Assembly: GCA_001574975.1 (NCBI GenBank)
Contig: KQ965805.1
Location: forward strand, 1-64,000
Source: Gonapodya prolifera JEL478
Taxonomy: Eukaryota; Monoblepharomycota; Monoblepharidomycetes; Monoblepharidales; Gonapodyaceae
Length of the DNA stretch: 64,000 nt
Direction: 5' to 3'
Shown here: piece by piece, positions 23,642 through 33,086 of the stretch
How the letters are laid out: every line of letters starts with the position of its first letter
How positions within the stretch are numbered: the first letter of the stretch is position 1
The notes under the pieces: generated by a model
What the model was told of the DNA's origin: nothing
Databases searched by the model: none
Seen by the model: only the letters and a program-made list of their open reading frames with translations
Made by a program: the position numbers and the translations under genes

Positions 23642-25451
23642 ATGACATCCTACCTCAAAAACGCAGCCTCGGATGTCACGGGTGCTTTAGCAGCAGGTGC
23701 CAACTCCCAATCCGAGCCCATTCCTGGTCGGGAACAGGACATGACCCAGAACTTCGCCGGAGGATTCACATTCAAAGGTAAGTGCTTTGATTGAATGAAT
23801 AGTAAAGTTTCTGGCTCTCATTTCACTGTTGCTGTGCACCTGGTCATCGACATGTGATTCCCAAAGTCACCGACGTCGAGAGACTACGCCGCTTCCTTGT
23901 ATTGGGAGCAGAGGACGGAACGTATTATTGCAAGGTTCGAACTTCCCTGTCGTTATTCTTTCCCTGTTCGTGTCTCACGGTGACATGTCCTTTCAGGAGG
24001 CAAAACTGGCTCTCGACAACGCAAAGTCGATCAAAGTCGTGATTGAGGAAGGAAAGGGCAAAGAGATCGTCGACGTGGTTACAGAGTATAGCGCGGGCGG
24101 GCGAACACCCCAGGCAGCACACGCTCATTTTCACCCTTGCCATGGTCATGCGCATCGGGAGCGATAAGGAGCGTCAGTACGCCTACTCCAAAGTTGTTAC
24201 TGTGTGTCGCATTCCATCGTGAGTCGTCCCGCCCTCGTTTGCAATATCGTCGTGCCATGAACGTCAGATTTCGAAAACCCTTTCACGAATAGCACACTCT
24301 TCGGCCTCGTCGAGTTCACCAAAGCCCTCAGCACCAGCAGCTACCGCATGGGCGGACGCTGCTACCGCCGTGCGATTGGGGACTGGTACAACCTGCGTGC
24401 CGGTGGGAACGCCGTGAAGCTTGGCGAATGATCATCACCAAAGTCGATTTTTTTTTTTTTTGTTCTTTATCACGGTTAGATATCACAGCGTCCTGGAAGG
24501 AGTTCAAGCGGACGCGTTCGACCCTGATTCACGATACGGAGAGGAAGATTGAGGAGAACGCCGCGAAAACTGCATCGGGCGAACAAGTCATGGAAGAGGA
24601 GATGGGTCTCGGCGGGGAAGACTTTGAAATGATCCTCCGAGCGGAAGGCCGCACTGCTGGTACCACAGACCGGGTGAGCGAGGAAAGCGGGGCAAGTGAC
24701 TCAAAGGGGAGCGCTGAGAATAGCGACGACAAAGATACACAAAAGCAGGCAGACGAGAAGCAAAGCATGGACATGGACGACAAAAGCGAAAAGAAGCACG
24801 TTTCAAAACCGGTCAAGGAAGATGATAAAGAGGTTCAGGAGGAGGTCTTGGTGAAAGCAAGATGCCAACAGCGAGGTGGAAATCGGTGGATCTTCAGCCG
24901 AAGAGACTGCCCCAGAGGAAGGCGCAGACGGAAAAGAGAAAAGAAAGAAGAAAGTTGTGCGAAAGCCTCACAAACCCATCACATCTGCAACACCGAGGCG
25001 AATGTGCACACTTCTCAACTTCATCAAAGACGTGGAGGACATCCACAAGATTCAGCTCTTGAAAACCCAGATGACGATGCCCCGGGATCGCCGTATTCGC
25101 CACAAGTACCGCAACGCCGGGGGCGCGGATAGTGCAGCCAGAGAGGCCAAGAATGCAGAATCCCAGGCAAAGATCGTCGCGCTGATCAAGAAGTGGAGGC
25201 TTGCCAGGGAGCATGTGTCTTCGGACTGGCTCAACAGCAGGGTGGTATGTGAGACCTTGCTTCAAGATATGGCCATGACGGCAATGTGAGTTCGAGATGC
25301 ACTTTTCGTGCGTTAGATGAGGGAAAAACGTTTCATCTCACCGCCTCCACCATACACACAGGATCCGCAACCTCTCAAAAATGACGTCCATCAAACTGCT
25401 CAGTCCCATGTCCGCTGCCTCGGTACTGGTGGCCACCCGTCTTCGCGACCA
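23642..25451 (+). pseudogene. Ro60/TROVE-domain protein relic (60 kDa SS-A/Ro homologue)
   Basis: Ro60 binds misfolded small RNAs and Y RNAs through a HEAT-like ring (TROVE) and carries a C-terminal von Willebrand A domain. Here MTSYLKNAASDVTG leads to VTDVERLRRFLVLGAEDGTY, LALDNAKSIKVVIEEGKGKE and GGRTP. After a one-base shift come TLIFTLAMVMRIG and YSKVVTVCRIPS. Next are FGLVEFTKALS and CYRRAIGDWYN, then ITASWKEF, an acidic insert with a frame change (about 24590-24900), LLNFIKDVEDIHKIQLLKTQ, KWRLAREHVSSDWLNSRVVC and ETLLQDMAMTAMIRNLSKMT. The TROVE middle (LxRLxHLKP region) and the whole vWA domain are missing, and the sequence runs into an unrelated minus-strand ORF at 25400. I read this as a degraded copy. 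Confidence 0.72.
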
Positions 25452-26107
25452 GTAAGCTCTGAAGATCCAGGAACAATCAGCATCAGAGATTTATGGAGCG
25501 CGGTGTATTCTTTAGTGACCGAGGCGTCGTATGTTGCGGCGTTCATGCTCATGTCAGGCACCACGACCCTGGTCAGAACACTCATCCACATTTCCACCTT
25601 CTCTGCGAGGAGATGAATCCGCGTAGCACTAGAAGGGTATTTCAAGGCGACATCAAGTCCCATGGCCAGATTGACTGCAATAGTGTTGAGGAATCCTGCA
25701 AGTGCGTTGAGTGTTGGCTCAAAAGGATGCGACGACAAGCTCGAGATTGGGTCGAAAAGTTGGCAAACTCGACAGTCCATTGGTTTGATCCGCTCTTCTC
25801 CACGGCGGGATATGCGTGGCATGCCAGATCCCTCCCAAATGAGCTGGCAAACAGGTTGTCGCGAGACTTTTCGCCCGATCACCTTCTTGAGTTCGCCACC
25901 GTTCCCTTGAACGTCACGCCACACCTGTTCGAGCACTCTTCTCGCCCAATCAACCATCTCTGTGTAGCGGGTTTCGTCGTCTGCCCCCACCTTTGCTGCG
26001 TCCGCGCACACATTCAACTCTCCAATCGTTCTCCGGTACCCATCTTCCCGTCCCTCCATGAGCTCCAAGATTTCTTCCGGTGACGTTGCGATCGCCTTTT
26101 GGCTCAT
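25400..26107 (-). CDS. Unrecognised protein, member 1 of an inverted paralogous pair
   Basis: Single-exon frame of 235 codons from ATG. The N-terminal 125 residues are related to the divergent ORF at 26458-26877: both have PEEILELMEG, EDGYRR, a Trp/Arg-rich helix, GxELxxxVxGRK and LIWEGSG, then PRIS and an ILPM/IKPM-like motif. The remaining 110 residues (helical, with ALKYPSSATRIHLLAEKVEM) have no counterpart in the second copy. No domain recognised. Its 3' end overlaps the truncated end of the Ro60 relic by about 50 bp. Confidence 0.55.
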   Translation of the reverse strand: MSQKAIATSPEEILELMEGREDGYRRTIGELNVCADAAKVGADDETRYTEMVDWARRVLEQVWRDVQGNGGELKKVIGRKVSRQPVCQLIWEGSGMPRISRRGEERIKPMDCRVCQLFDPISSLSSHPFEPTLNALAGFLNTIAVNLAMGLDVALKYPSSATRIHLLAEKVEMWMSVLTRVVVPDMSMNAATYDASVTKEYTALHKSLMLIVPGSSELTGREDGWPPVPRQRTWD

Positions 26108-26457
26108 CGTTTACGAATTGTGGACCTATCAAGCTGGAAGGTGTCTTTTACATAATTCCTTATTTCGCCTGGTAACGAAACACCGACACCATTTTTTTGC
26201 AACTCCAAAACGCAAATGTGATTCATTACAAAATAATTATCACCGGTCTGAAACCGCGTGTACCCTATCTGATCCGCAACCCGACCACCTGCAACGCACC
26301 CCAATCCAGTGCCCGCACAGTCCGATGGTGTCCCATAAGGATGTCAAGAAGGCGGCCTTCGTTTCCCCTCTCACCTCCTCTGTAGTCGGCTGAACTCCGG
26401 CTGTTCTACCGAAAGTCTACATCAATTTCTGAAGTTTTCCAGCTTGATCCGGACCAT
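26108..26457. promoter_or_regulatory. Shared region between the two divergent paralogues
   Basis: 350 bp with no supportable gene, lying between two head-to-head related ORFs. Both edges carry TTCCAGCTTGAT oriented toward the neighbouring start, as expected if each duplicate kept its 5' flank. No clear TATA box seen. Confidence 0.4.
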
Positions 26458-26877
26458 ATGTCGGTGACGATAAGCCACGAGGCGAACGCGACGAAGCCGG
26501 AGGAAATTCTGGAGCTCATGGAGGGAGCTGAGGATGGATATCGCAGAATGATTAGAGAACTCTCCATGTCGGCGAAACAGGAGAGCATGGCCGACGATGA
26601 CGCGTGGGCGGTTGATCGTGCGAGAGTAGTTGTTACACGGGCATGGAACTACACCCAAGGAGTCGACGGTGGCGAACTCCATTATAGAGTGACGGGGCGA
26701 AAAGACCTCGGACCCTCTCTTTGCGAGCTCATTTGGGAAGGATCTGGCGTTCCTCGCATATCGAGCTACGGTGGAAACGAACCGATCCTACCGATGGGGT
26801 GTCAATTCACACACAAGAATCAAATCAAGAGTGCATATATTCAAAGCACATCACAATCACAGTCACATCCAAATTAG
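26458..26877 (+). CDS. Unrecognised protein, member 2 of an inverted paralogous pair (short)
   Basis: Single-exon frame of 139 codons from ATG. Residues 1-110 match the N-terminal half of the ORF at 25400-26107 (shared PEEILELMEG, GYRRMI/GYRRTI, LIWEGSG and PRIS). After PILPMGCQ the similarity ends and the tail is low complexity. The flanks upstream of both starts are also alike (TTCCAGCTTGAT about 13-30 nt before each ATG), so the duplicated unit includes 5' sequence. An 8-bp tandem array begins about 90 bp downstream. It is probably a truncated copy. Confidence 0.5.
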   Translation: MSVTISHEANATKPEEILELMEGAEDGYRRMIRELSMSAKQESMADDDAWAVDRARVVVTRAWNYTQGVDGGELHYRVTGRKDLGPSLCELIWEGSGVPRISSYGGNEPILPMGCQFTHKNQIKSAYIQSTSQSQSHPN

Positions 26878-26968
26878 TATCGTAACGATCACAAAAAGAA
26901 AAGGCAAGTGATGATGCAACTGAAAATCCAAGAAAAGACCCCTCGGCGTAAACCAATGCACAATGCCG

Positions 26969-27036
26969 CTCTGCCACTCTGCCACTCTGCCACTCTGCCA
27001 CTCTGCCACTCTGCCACTCTGCCACTCTGCCACTCT
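26969..27036. repeat. Tandem array of the 8-mer CTCTGCCA
   Basis: Eight perfect units plus a half unit, ending CTCTCCCC. It lies just beyond the 3' end of the minus-strand transcription factor gene (stop at 27061). As the period is 8, each frame would read a different cycling peptide; it is not coding by any evidence here. Confidence 0.95.
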
Positions 27037-27060
27037 CCCCAACTTATCTCAACATGGTCT

Positions 27061-30000
27061 TCACGATGCCGCAATCAACTTGTCGCCCCGGTTCTTCCCC
27101 TCTTGCACCGAGGCCCTTATTTTTGTCGGGTAATCAACCGTGAGCATTTTCTCCATCAACCTCTTCGAATACTGCCCGGCGATCCCCCAGCCATGCGACG
27201 CAACACTGTCCAGAATCTCAAACACAAGCTGCAGGTCGTCCATCGCGGCCGAGAGGCCCTCGCATTCGGAGATTTTCTCGATCGAGTAGGCAAGTGAGGG
27301 GGTCCAAAGGGGGAACTTGAGATCGCGAAGGCGCGCCCGCGCGTTGGGGTCTCGCGCTGCTACGGGAGGTGTCGGGAGCACCCCAGAACCGAAGCGTGGG
27401 TCCGCGACGAGGTAGCGGATTTCGCGGAGGACGTTTTTGCATTCAGCAAGGCACTTCTCAGGTGCCAGTTTGAGAAATATGAGACTTTGGCGCGTCAAGG
27501 TGTTGTGGTGCAGGTGGCAAGTGATGAAAGTGGTGGTGGGGTACGGTTTTGGTTTCAATCAGGTCAGGAGCGTTGCACAAAACCAAAGCAAAATCGCACC
27601 ACTCACCACCGCAGATTATAATACGACACCAACGTCGCCATTCCCAATCGCAACGTATCCCACGACCCAGTTTCCTGCTTCTGCTCCTCATTTTCTCCCG
27701 TGAGAGCCGCAAGGGCGGGCGAAATGGTATACGTGGGGGAAGATGGTGCCGTGGTTGGGCCCAGCGATTGAATGTCGGGTGGCAGACCGTACCAGTTGCA
27801 GAATTCGCGCTCGATGGATTCGCCGATCGCTGCGTTGCGTGGTGCGGTGTGTGCACAAACCATCAAAAAGCTGTAACATCATAGTACTTCCATCCGGTTT
27901 ACCCACCGTCTTCGTTTTCTTCCAACAAGTAATACAATGTCCTGTTCATGAACCAACAGAACACCACAGTGGCAGCGAAGGGTGGGGTTGCAGTGATGGG
28001 ACGGATGGATTTGAAAGGGTTTCCGGGGGGAGCAGAGGGTGGAGGAGCGGGGGAATGAGATTTGAAGAAGTAATTGTCGTCGCAACTGGTGGGAGGAAAT
28101 GGGGACAGAGAGAGTGAGACAGCAGCCACCGTGGAGGGAATCCTTCGACACCAACTCACGGCAACGGGATATCAATCTCGCTGGCTCTCAGGTACGGTAT
28201 CCGCGCCTCGATGATGGCCGTGTATGCGTCGAGGATATAAAGTGTCCAGAACGTCCTACGCTTTTCCTCTGCCTCGCGCCATTCTCCCGGTTTCTGCCCC
28301 TGTGTTGCTCCCGCTGCATAACTCTTAGCCCGCCCTAGTCCCATCCGTCTCGCCATCGCCACGGCCAAACTCAACCACATCTCGTCCAGCCCCTTTCCCA
28401 TATGCCCATTTGTGACGATGTCGAACACCAGGATCAGGATCGCTTGTAACGTGGCTAGGTTCGGTGTAAGCGCGCGTGAGACTGATGGTGTGACGAAGGG
28501 GTCGTTGTCCAGAAGGGATGAAGGGCCTGAGGAGAAGGCGACGGAGCGAAGGTCGCGCTCGGCGAGGGAGAAGTAGGCGTCGCCCGCGGAGGAGCCGGAT
28601 GTTGTGTGGCGGGATGCGACTGGAAAGTGCGTTGACGTGAGTTAGCAGATGGGAAACTCCAGAACGTTGTCGTCAATTTGATCTCTGTTTCCGGTTGGTA
28701 TGCAGTTTTCCTCCAACCCTACCCCACTCCAGTCCTTGTCCAACCCAACTGAGCTGATCAACCCCCCACCCACCCATATCCCCTCTATTCAACGGCACCA
28801 CCAACCCACGAACCACTCACCAGCATACACCGCATACAAAAACACCGGCGGCTTCGACCCCAACTCCTTCAAGAACGACGCCGGATGGAAAATCGGCATG
28901 GTGGTGTTGAAGTAATCCAAGAATGCCGCCACGAGGGTTCTATCAATATACACCCCTCCTGGGCCGACCGACCCGGCGCGGGACAGTGCACCTGCGCTTG
29001 CACCGTCTGCGGCAACGACCAAGTCAAGCTCAAGCACGCCCGCCCCCGCCCCCGACTCGGGCACGACAGCGACGGCGTCCGAGGGCGCGACGGGAAGCGT
29101 GAAGGTCGGGTGCATGTCCCCCAGGGATGTGCGTAGGCGGGCGAATGTTTCGGACCAGGCGTCGGGGAGGGAGAATGAGAGGTGGGGTCCGGTGTGGGTG
29201 GACGCAGCGGGAGGACTGGAGGAGGAAGATGAGTCGGATGCGTCGTCAGGGGCGCGTTGGTCACGATGAAGGTGCGTCTGCGGGAGGGCGTGCGGTTGTG
29301 GTGGATGCGCCAGGGCAGGGAAGGGGATTGTGGATTGGTGGTTGTGGTATGCAGTGGATCCGGCGAGGAGGTTGGCGAGCGAGTCCTCAGCGGTGGAGGG
29401 AGAGCGCCACGGAGATCCTGCGTCTGCGAGGCGCAGGTCGGCGAGGAAGGATGGGCGGCGTTGTGCGGCGCGGGAGTCGGTTGTGTACTGGGAGGTGTAC
29501 TGGGAAAATTGCGGAGGCGTGCTCGTGCTGCCAGCGAACTGGGAAAAGTCAAACTCGGACCCGACCGATGTCGACGTCGATCTGCGATGGTTGTGTGCTT
29601 GGTATGCGTCGTAGATGAAGGAGGAGGACATGGACATTGAGCGCGGACGCCCGGACGGGTCGGCCTTGACACGCTTGTCCTGCCGATGGTACAGCTCGTC
29701 GTCGATGTCCGAAGCCGAGTCCAAGTCGAGGAGTGGTGCTGAGGTAGGAAGCTTGCCGGTAGAAGAGCGGGTTTGGATTTTGCTGTGTGGGTAGGTGTGG
29801 GGCAAGTTGGACGGGGAGCGAGTGAGTGAGTGAGTAACAAGCCATTTTGCAACTACGTCCATCCCATTAGAAAATATTGATGTTTCTCGAGATGCGCTTC
29901 TCGGTCAGTACTGTCGCACTTATGCGTCAGAATCTTCGCTCGCCGAAGTATTCGCCTGATGCTCCTCCCTCCGCGGTGTATTTGCCTCCGACTGACTGCT

Positions 30001-30503
30001 CGGTCAGCGCTTCACGCTGAAGCGTCGGGCTCAGAGACTGTTGGACTCAGGCCTCGGGCTCCCTGCGCTCGCGTCTCCCGGTTTCAGCCTTGTGGTCTCA
30101 GTCGCAAAACCCCTCCCTCCCCGAACCCCCCTGGTCCCCACCCCCAACTCTGATGCTTACCGTGGTGGAAGAGAAGGCAAAGGAGGTCGAGGGGCTGTAC
30201 AAAAAGTTGCATAGGCAGTCCAAGTGAGCATCCAGTTGTCCCAAAACGTCAAACCCTCACCCTCGACCACCCACCCTGTGGAACAACGACTCCCCCTTCC
30301 TCGGGCCGTATCTTTCTGGGCCGTCCCCTCTTCCTTTTCACGGGCTGCTGCTGCCCTCCCATGCCGTCTGCACCTCCACCAATGTCCACTCCCGCCATGG
30401 CTTCCACTCCAACGTCCTGCGCAAAGTGGTCGTGCGTCAGGATCACAGGCGACGGAGGCCCACTTGGCATCGCTGCTGCTCCTGTTCCCGCTCCCGTGTC
30501 CAT
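27061..30503 (-). CDS. Fungal-specific transcription factor (Fungal_trans domain), AT-hook exon possible
   Basis: The main body starts at or before 29862. A long Ser/Thr/Pro-rich region (SRPRSMSMSSSF-like, DSSSSSSPP) precedes the fungal-specific regulatory domain: FLDYFNTTMPIFHPASFLKE, FDIVTNGHMGKGLDEMWLSL, AVAMARRMGLGRAKSY, EEKRRTFWTLYILDAYTAI, then IPYLRASEIDIPLP and later exons ending NRGDKLIAAS. Cys6 factors normally carry a CxxCxxxKxxCD cluster upstream. I find none between 29862 and 30560. Instead the upstream exon starting at 30503 encodes VKRKRGRPRKIRPEE, an AT-hook (GRP core). Linkage of that exon to the body is inferred, since reading frame across the repeat-bearing intron was not resolved. 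It is likely a nuclear DNA-binding regulator. Confidence 0.68.
29895..30110 (-). repeat. Dispersed intron repeat, copy D (diverged, expanded)
   Basis: On the minus strand (sense of the host transcription factor) it reads GCGAGCGCAGGGAGCCCGAG, GCCTGAGTCC, then GACGCTTCAGCGTGAAGCGC, TGACCGAGCAGTCAGTCGGA and GGCAAATAC, matching the block order of copies A-C. It then repeats itself (GGAGGGAGGAGCATCAGGCG, and later GTACTGACCGAGAAGCGC). It lies in the long intron between the AT-hook exon and the main body. Confidence 0.6.
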
Positions 30504-30561
30504 GTTGTGCGATTTGCGATTGAGGGTTTCGCCCTCAGAATGTCTCCACAAAAACAGTGTG

Positions 30562-31743
30562 GCACCGACGGGTGCTGTCTCCCTCCGTGCACGGGTATTC
30601 CATTTTTACACCCTCTCCGATACTCCGGAGTTTCGGTGACCGCTCATCGGAGTAAAGCCTGAGTACGACGGGTTTCCTTGCTAAATGGAATCGGCAGAAT
30701 GCAAGTGTCTGTCTGTACTTTCCCTCTTCTTCCAAGCCTTGCAAACCATCATTTTACTCTTTTGCGCCTCTCAGTCTCTCATTGAATAGAAGATAAATCC
30801 GACTATCGCATTCCATACATAACCACGTTCCGCTCTCGCATAATACGCTGACGTTTAACTTTTTCAATACACATCATCACGTCAACCACTGACTGGAGCC
30901 GAAAGTCAGCAAAGCCCCGCATCCCCTTCCCTCCACTCAAACTTCAATCTCCATCTGCCGCCCAAATCACCGAGTATCTTACTGAATGCAACTCAACTCG
31001 GAACGCAGGTCGATTCCGAGACCCGCACTCGGAAGCAAAGTGAACCCCTGCCACTGCCATTTACCCGAACCTGCCTTGATTTGTCACCCATCCTCGCCCA
31101 TCCCACAAAACCCTGCAATTCCTCTCCAGCTGCTCCCTTCCGACACAAGAACAGTATTTGTTATACACGCTCCTTATAAAGCACACCGTGGTTAGTTGCG
31201 ACCTGCGACCCGTCGATCCACAACTCATTGAATCAAACGCTCGCTCCTGCGACAATCAATGCTCGCAGCAACACGTTTGACGCACTTCGGTGACGGAAAA
31301 GGGTATTTTTGCAGAGCCCGCCCAGAGTGAAATCAAGCTATGGAGGTACAACCTTAACAGTTTGACGTGATACCGCGGTCCTATATGCGTACACACATAC
31401 AAATGCCATGGGAAGTTACACACAGCGCATGTCTCCCGAGCATCGGACTTGGTCATGAACGACGGGAGGGAGCGACCAATTTCATCTGGCGAATCTTGAA
31501 TCATGGCGCGGGATCGATTGCGCGGTCTCTTCAGCGTCCGGCCTTCGAGGTCCGGTTGCAAAAGGCGAACGGACGCAGCAAGGAGTCACATGGTGCGTGT
31601 CTTCCGAGACTGGCCACTGGGCAAGGCGAAGCTGTGGAGAGTTGGATATGTACATGAGTATCTCGTCGCGATGCATGCACACGTACAAAGCTCGAATCAA
31701 CATGAAATTTAATGATATTGCCATGCCGCTGCGTACACCATAC
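30562..31743. other. Gene-poor stretch of 1.2 kb
   Basis: No frame here gives a recognisable protein. The left part is probably 5' flank of the transcription factor, and the right part the 3' flank of the F-box gene. Several T-rich and pyrimidine-rich stretches are present. I see no RNA gene. Confidence 0.5.
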
Positions 31744-33066
31744 TCATCTGATCGCCCTCACACGTCCACCTGATCCCCGCCAAAATAAAAAATGAACATG
31801 CTTCCCAATAGGCTCAAGCACTCCCCGTACGCGTTTTAGCGCTTCCCGCCACACCAAACCTTCATCACTCAAGGGCGATCTCCAGTCAAGGTGAAACCAG
31901 AGATGAGTCGCGGCAAGTGCTGTGCCAACGTCCGTCCAGGCACTCGCGATCTCGTCCACGGTGCTTGTGCCTCCAGAAGTGATCGTGAAATGAACATGCA
32001 CAATCCCAGGAAGGTGTGTTGCAACAGCCCTGGCAAACTCTCCATCGGAGAAACTCCAGCGAAACCAGTTTGACACGCTCACGTTCACGTGGAGCGTGCG
32101 GACTTGAGGGTACACCCCACTCGTTTTGACCCTTGAGAGATACGTTCCCCCGTCCTGGAACGACACCACCCCAAATTCAGCGAGGTTCGGAAAATGCCGC
32201 ACGATGTTCTCCAGCGCCCACCCGAGCGGAACAGAGTTGAAAAAGCGTGCGGTGTTGTAACACGTGACCTTTCTGATCCGGCTGTCTGGTTGCGAGAGGT
32301 ACAAGGACGCCTGTTGTGTCGTGCCGGACCCATCCCACTCGGTGATGATCGCGCTCATGTTTGAGCAGACCGCCAACACCTTTGGCAAGATGTTGCAGGT
32401 GCTGGCGACAGGAACGGGGTTGTAAAGTTGCACCTCTTCGACGGAAGGAAGCTGGCATGGTGCAGAGTTTCCCTCAAGCCAAGCGCTCGCAATGAGTTTC
32501 GTGACCGAAAGCGTCCGGATGGGAAATTGTGCCAGGAGCTGAAACAGCTCTGGGGTTGCAGGTTGGTTGACATAATTGTGGGGATAACGGCGGAAGTCAG
32601 CCGTAGTGACGACCGCTCGCACCCCGCGAGCGGCAACATGACGATCCAGTGCCTCGCCGGAGTGCTGCTGCGGAGTGGAGATGCAGTCTCGCACAGCGTT
32701 CTCGACGTGTGTCGGAGTACATGTGTCAGGTGTCGCATGATCCACAAACACGTAGACGTTGGCAAACGCAACCACTATGCTACCATTTGAGGTACCCAGC
32801 ACAGGCTCGCTCAAATCCCTGAACCTGTTTATTTCGGGACAGTGCACACCGGTCTTGGAGGCTTCTTGTTTGTAGCGCCTCTTTTTGGAGCGGAGACAGA
32901 GACTGACTTCGATGGGTAGCCTTCCCTCGTTGTCCAAGACGAAGCTGGCAACGTTGTTCCACGCGCGACATACAAGGGGGAATGTTGCGATAACGTCCCG
33001 GATGGAGCAGTGCCTGAATATTGCATCGAGGATTTCGGAGGGAAGTGAGGGCGCATAGTCCGGCAT
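31744..33066 (-). CDS. F-box protein, 440 aa
   Basis: Uninterrupted single exon; the first ATG in frame is at 33066. The F-box lies at residues 5-45: SLPSEILDAIFRHCSIRDVI, then TFPLVCRAWNNVASFVL, with the usual LP..IL..IF and VCR.W positions. The rest (about 390 residues) is alternating hydrophobic and polar, with leucine-rich-like stretches (VRTLHVNVSVSNWF, VATHLPGIVHVHFT), typical of fungal F-box proteins of unknown substrate. It would bind Skp1 in an SCF ubiquitin ligase. Single-exon structure contrasts with the intron-rich neighbours. No lesion. Confidence 0.82.
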   Translation of the reverse strand: MPDYAPSLPSEILDAIFRHCSIRDVIATFPLVCRAWNNVASFVLDNEGRLPIEVSLCLRSKKRRYKQEASKTGVHCPEINRFRDLSEPVLGTSNGSIVVAFANVYVFVDHATPDTCTPTHVENAVRDCISTPQQHSGEALDRHVAARGVRAVVTTADFRRYPHNYVNQPATPELFQLLAQFPIRTLSVTKLIASAWLEGNSAPCQLPSVEEVQLYNPVPVASTCNILPKVLAVCSNMSAIITEWDGSGTTQQASLYLSQPDSRIRKVTCYNTARFFNSVPLGWALENIVRHFPNLAEFGVVSFQDGGTYLSRVKTSGVYPQVRTLHVNVSVSNWFRWSFSDGEFARAVATHLPGIVHVHFTITSGGTSTVDEIASAWTDVGTALAATHLWFHLDWRSPLSDEGLVWREALKRVRGVLEPIGKHVHFLFWRGSGGRVRAIR

Positions 33067-33086
33067 CGAGGAGAGTGAAAAGTCCA

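Noticed and set aside
26969-27036. CRISPR-like array
   Set aside because: The 8-bp units have no spacers and the genome is eukaryotic.
26825-27074. Repetitive peptide frames over the 8-bp array
   Set aside because: Product of a tandem DNA repeat read in three frames; no coding support.
28869-29852. Second long minus-strand frame overlapping the transcription factor body
   Set aside because: It is a Pro/Arg/Thr-rich shadow of the GC-rich coding frame that contains the recognised Fungal_trans motifs.
30153-30227. Short plus-strand coiled-coil-like frame MLTVVEEKAKEVEGLYKKL
   Set aside because: Only 24 codons, antisense to the transcription factor locus, and better explained as sequence next to a splice donor on the other strand.
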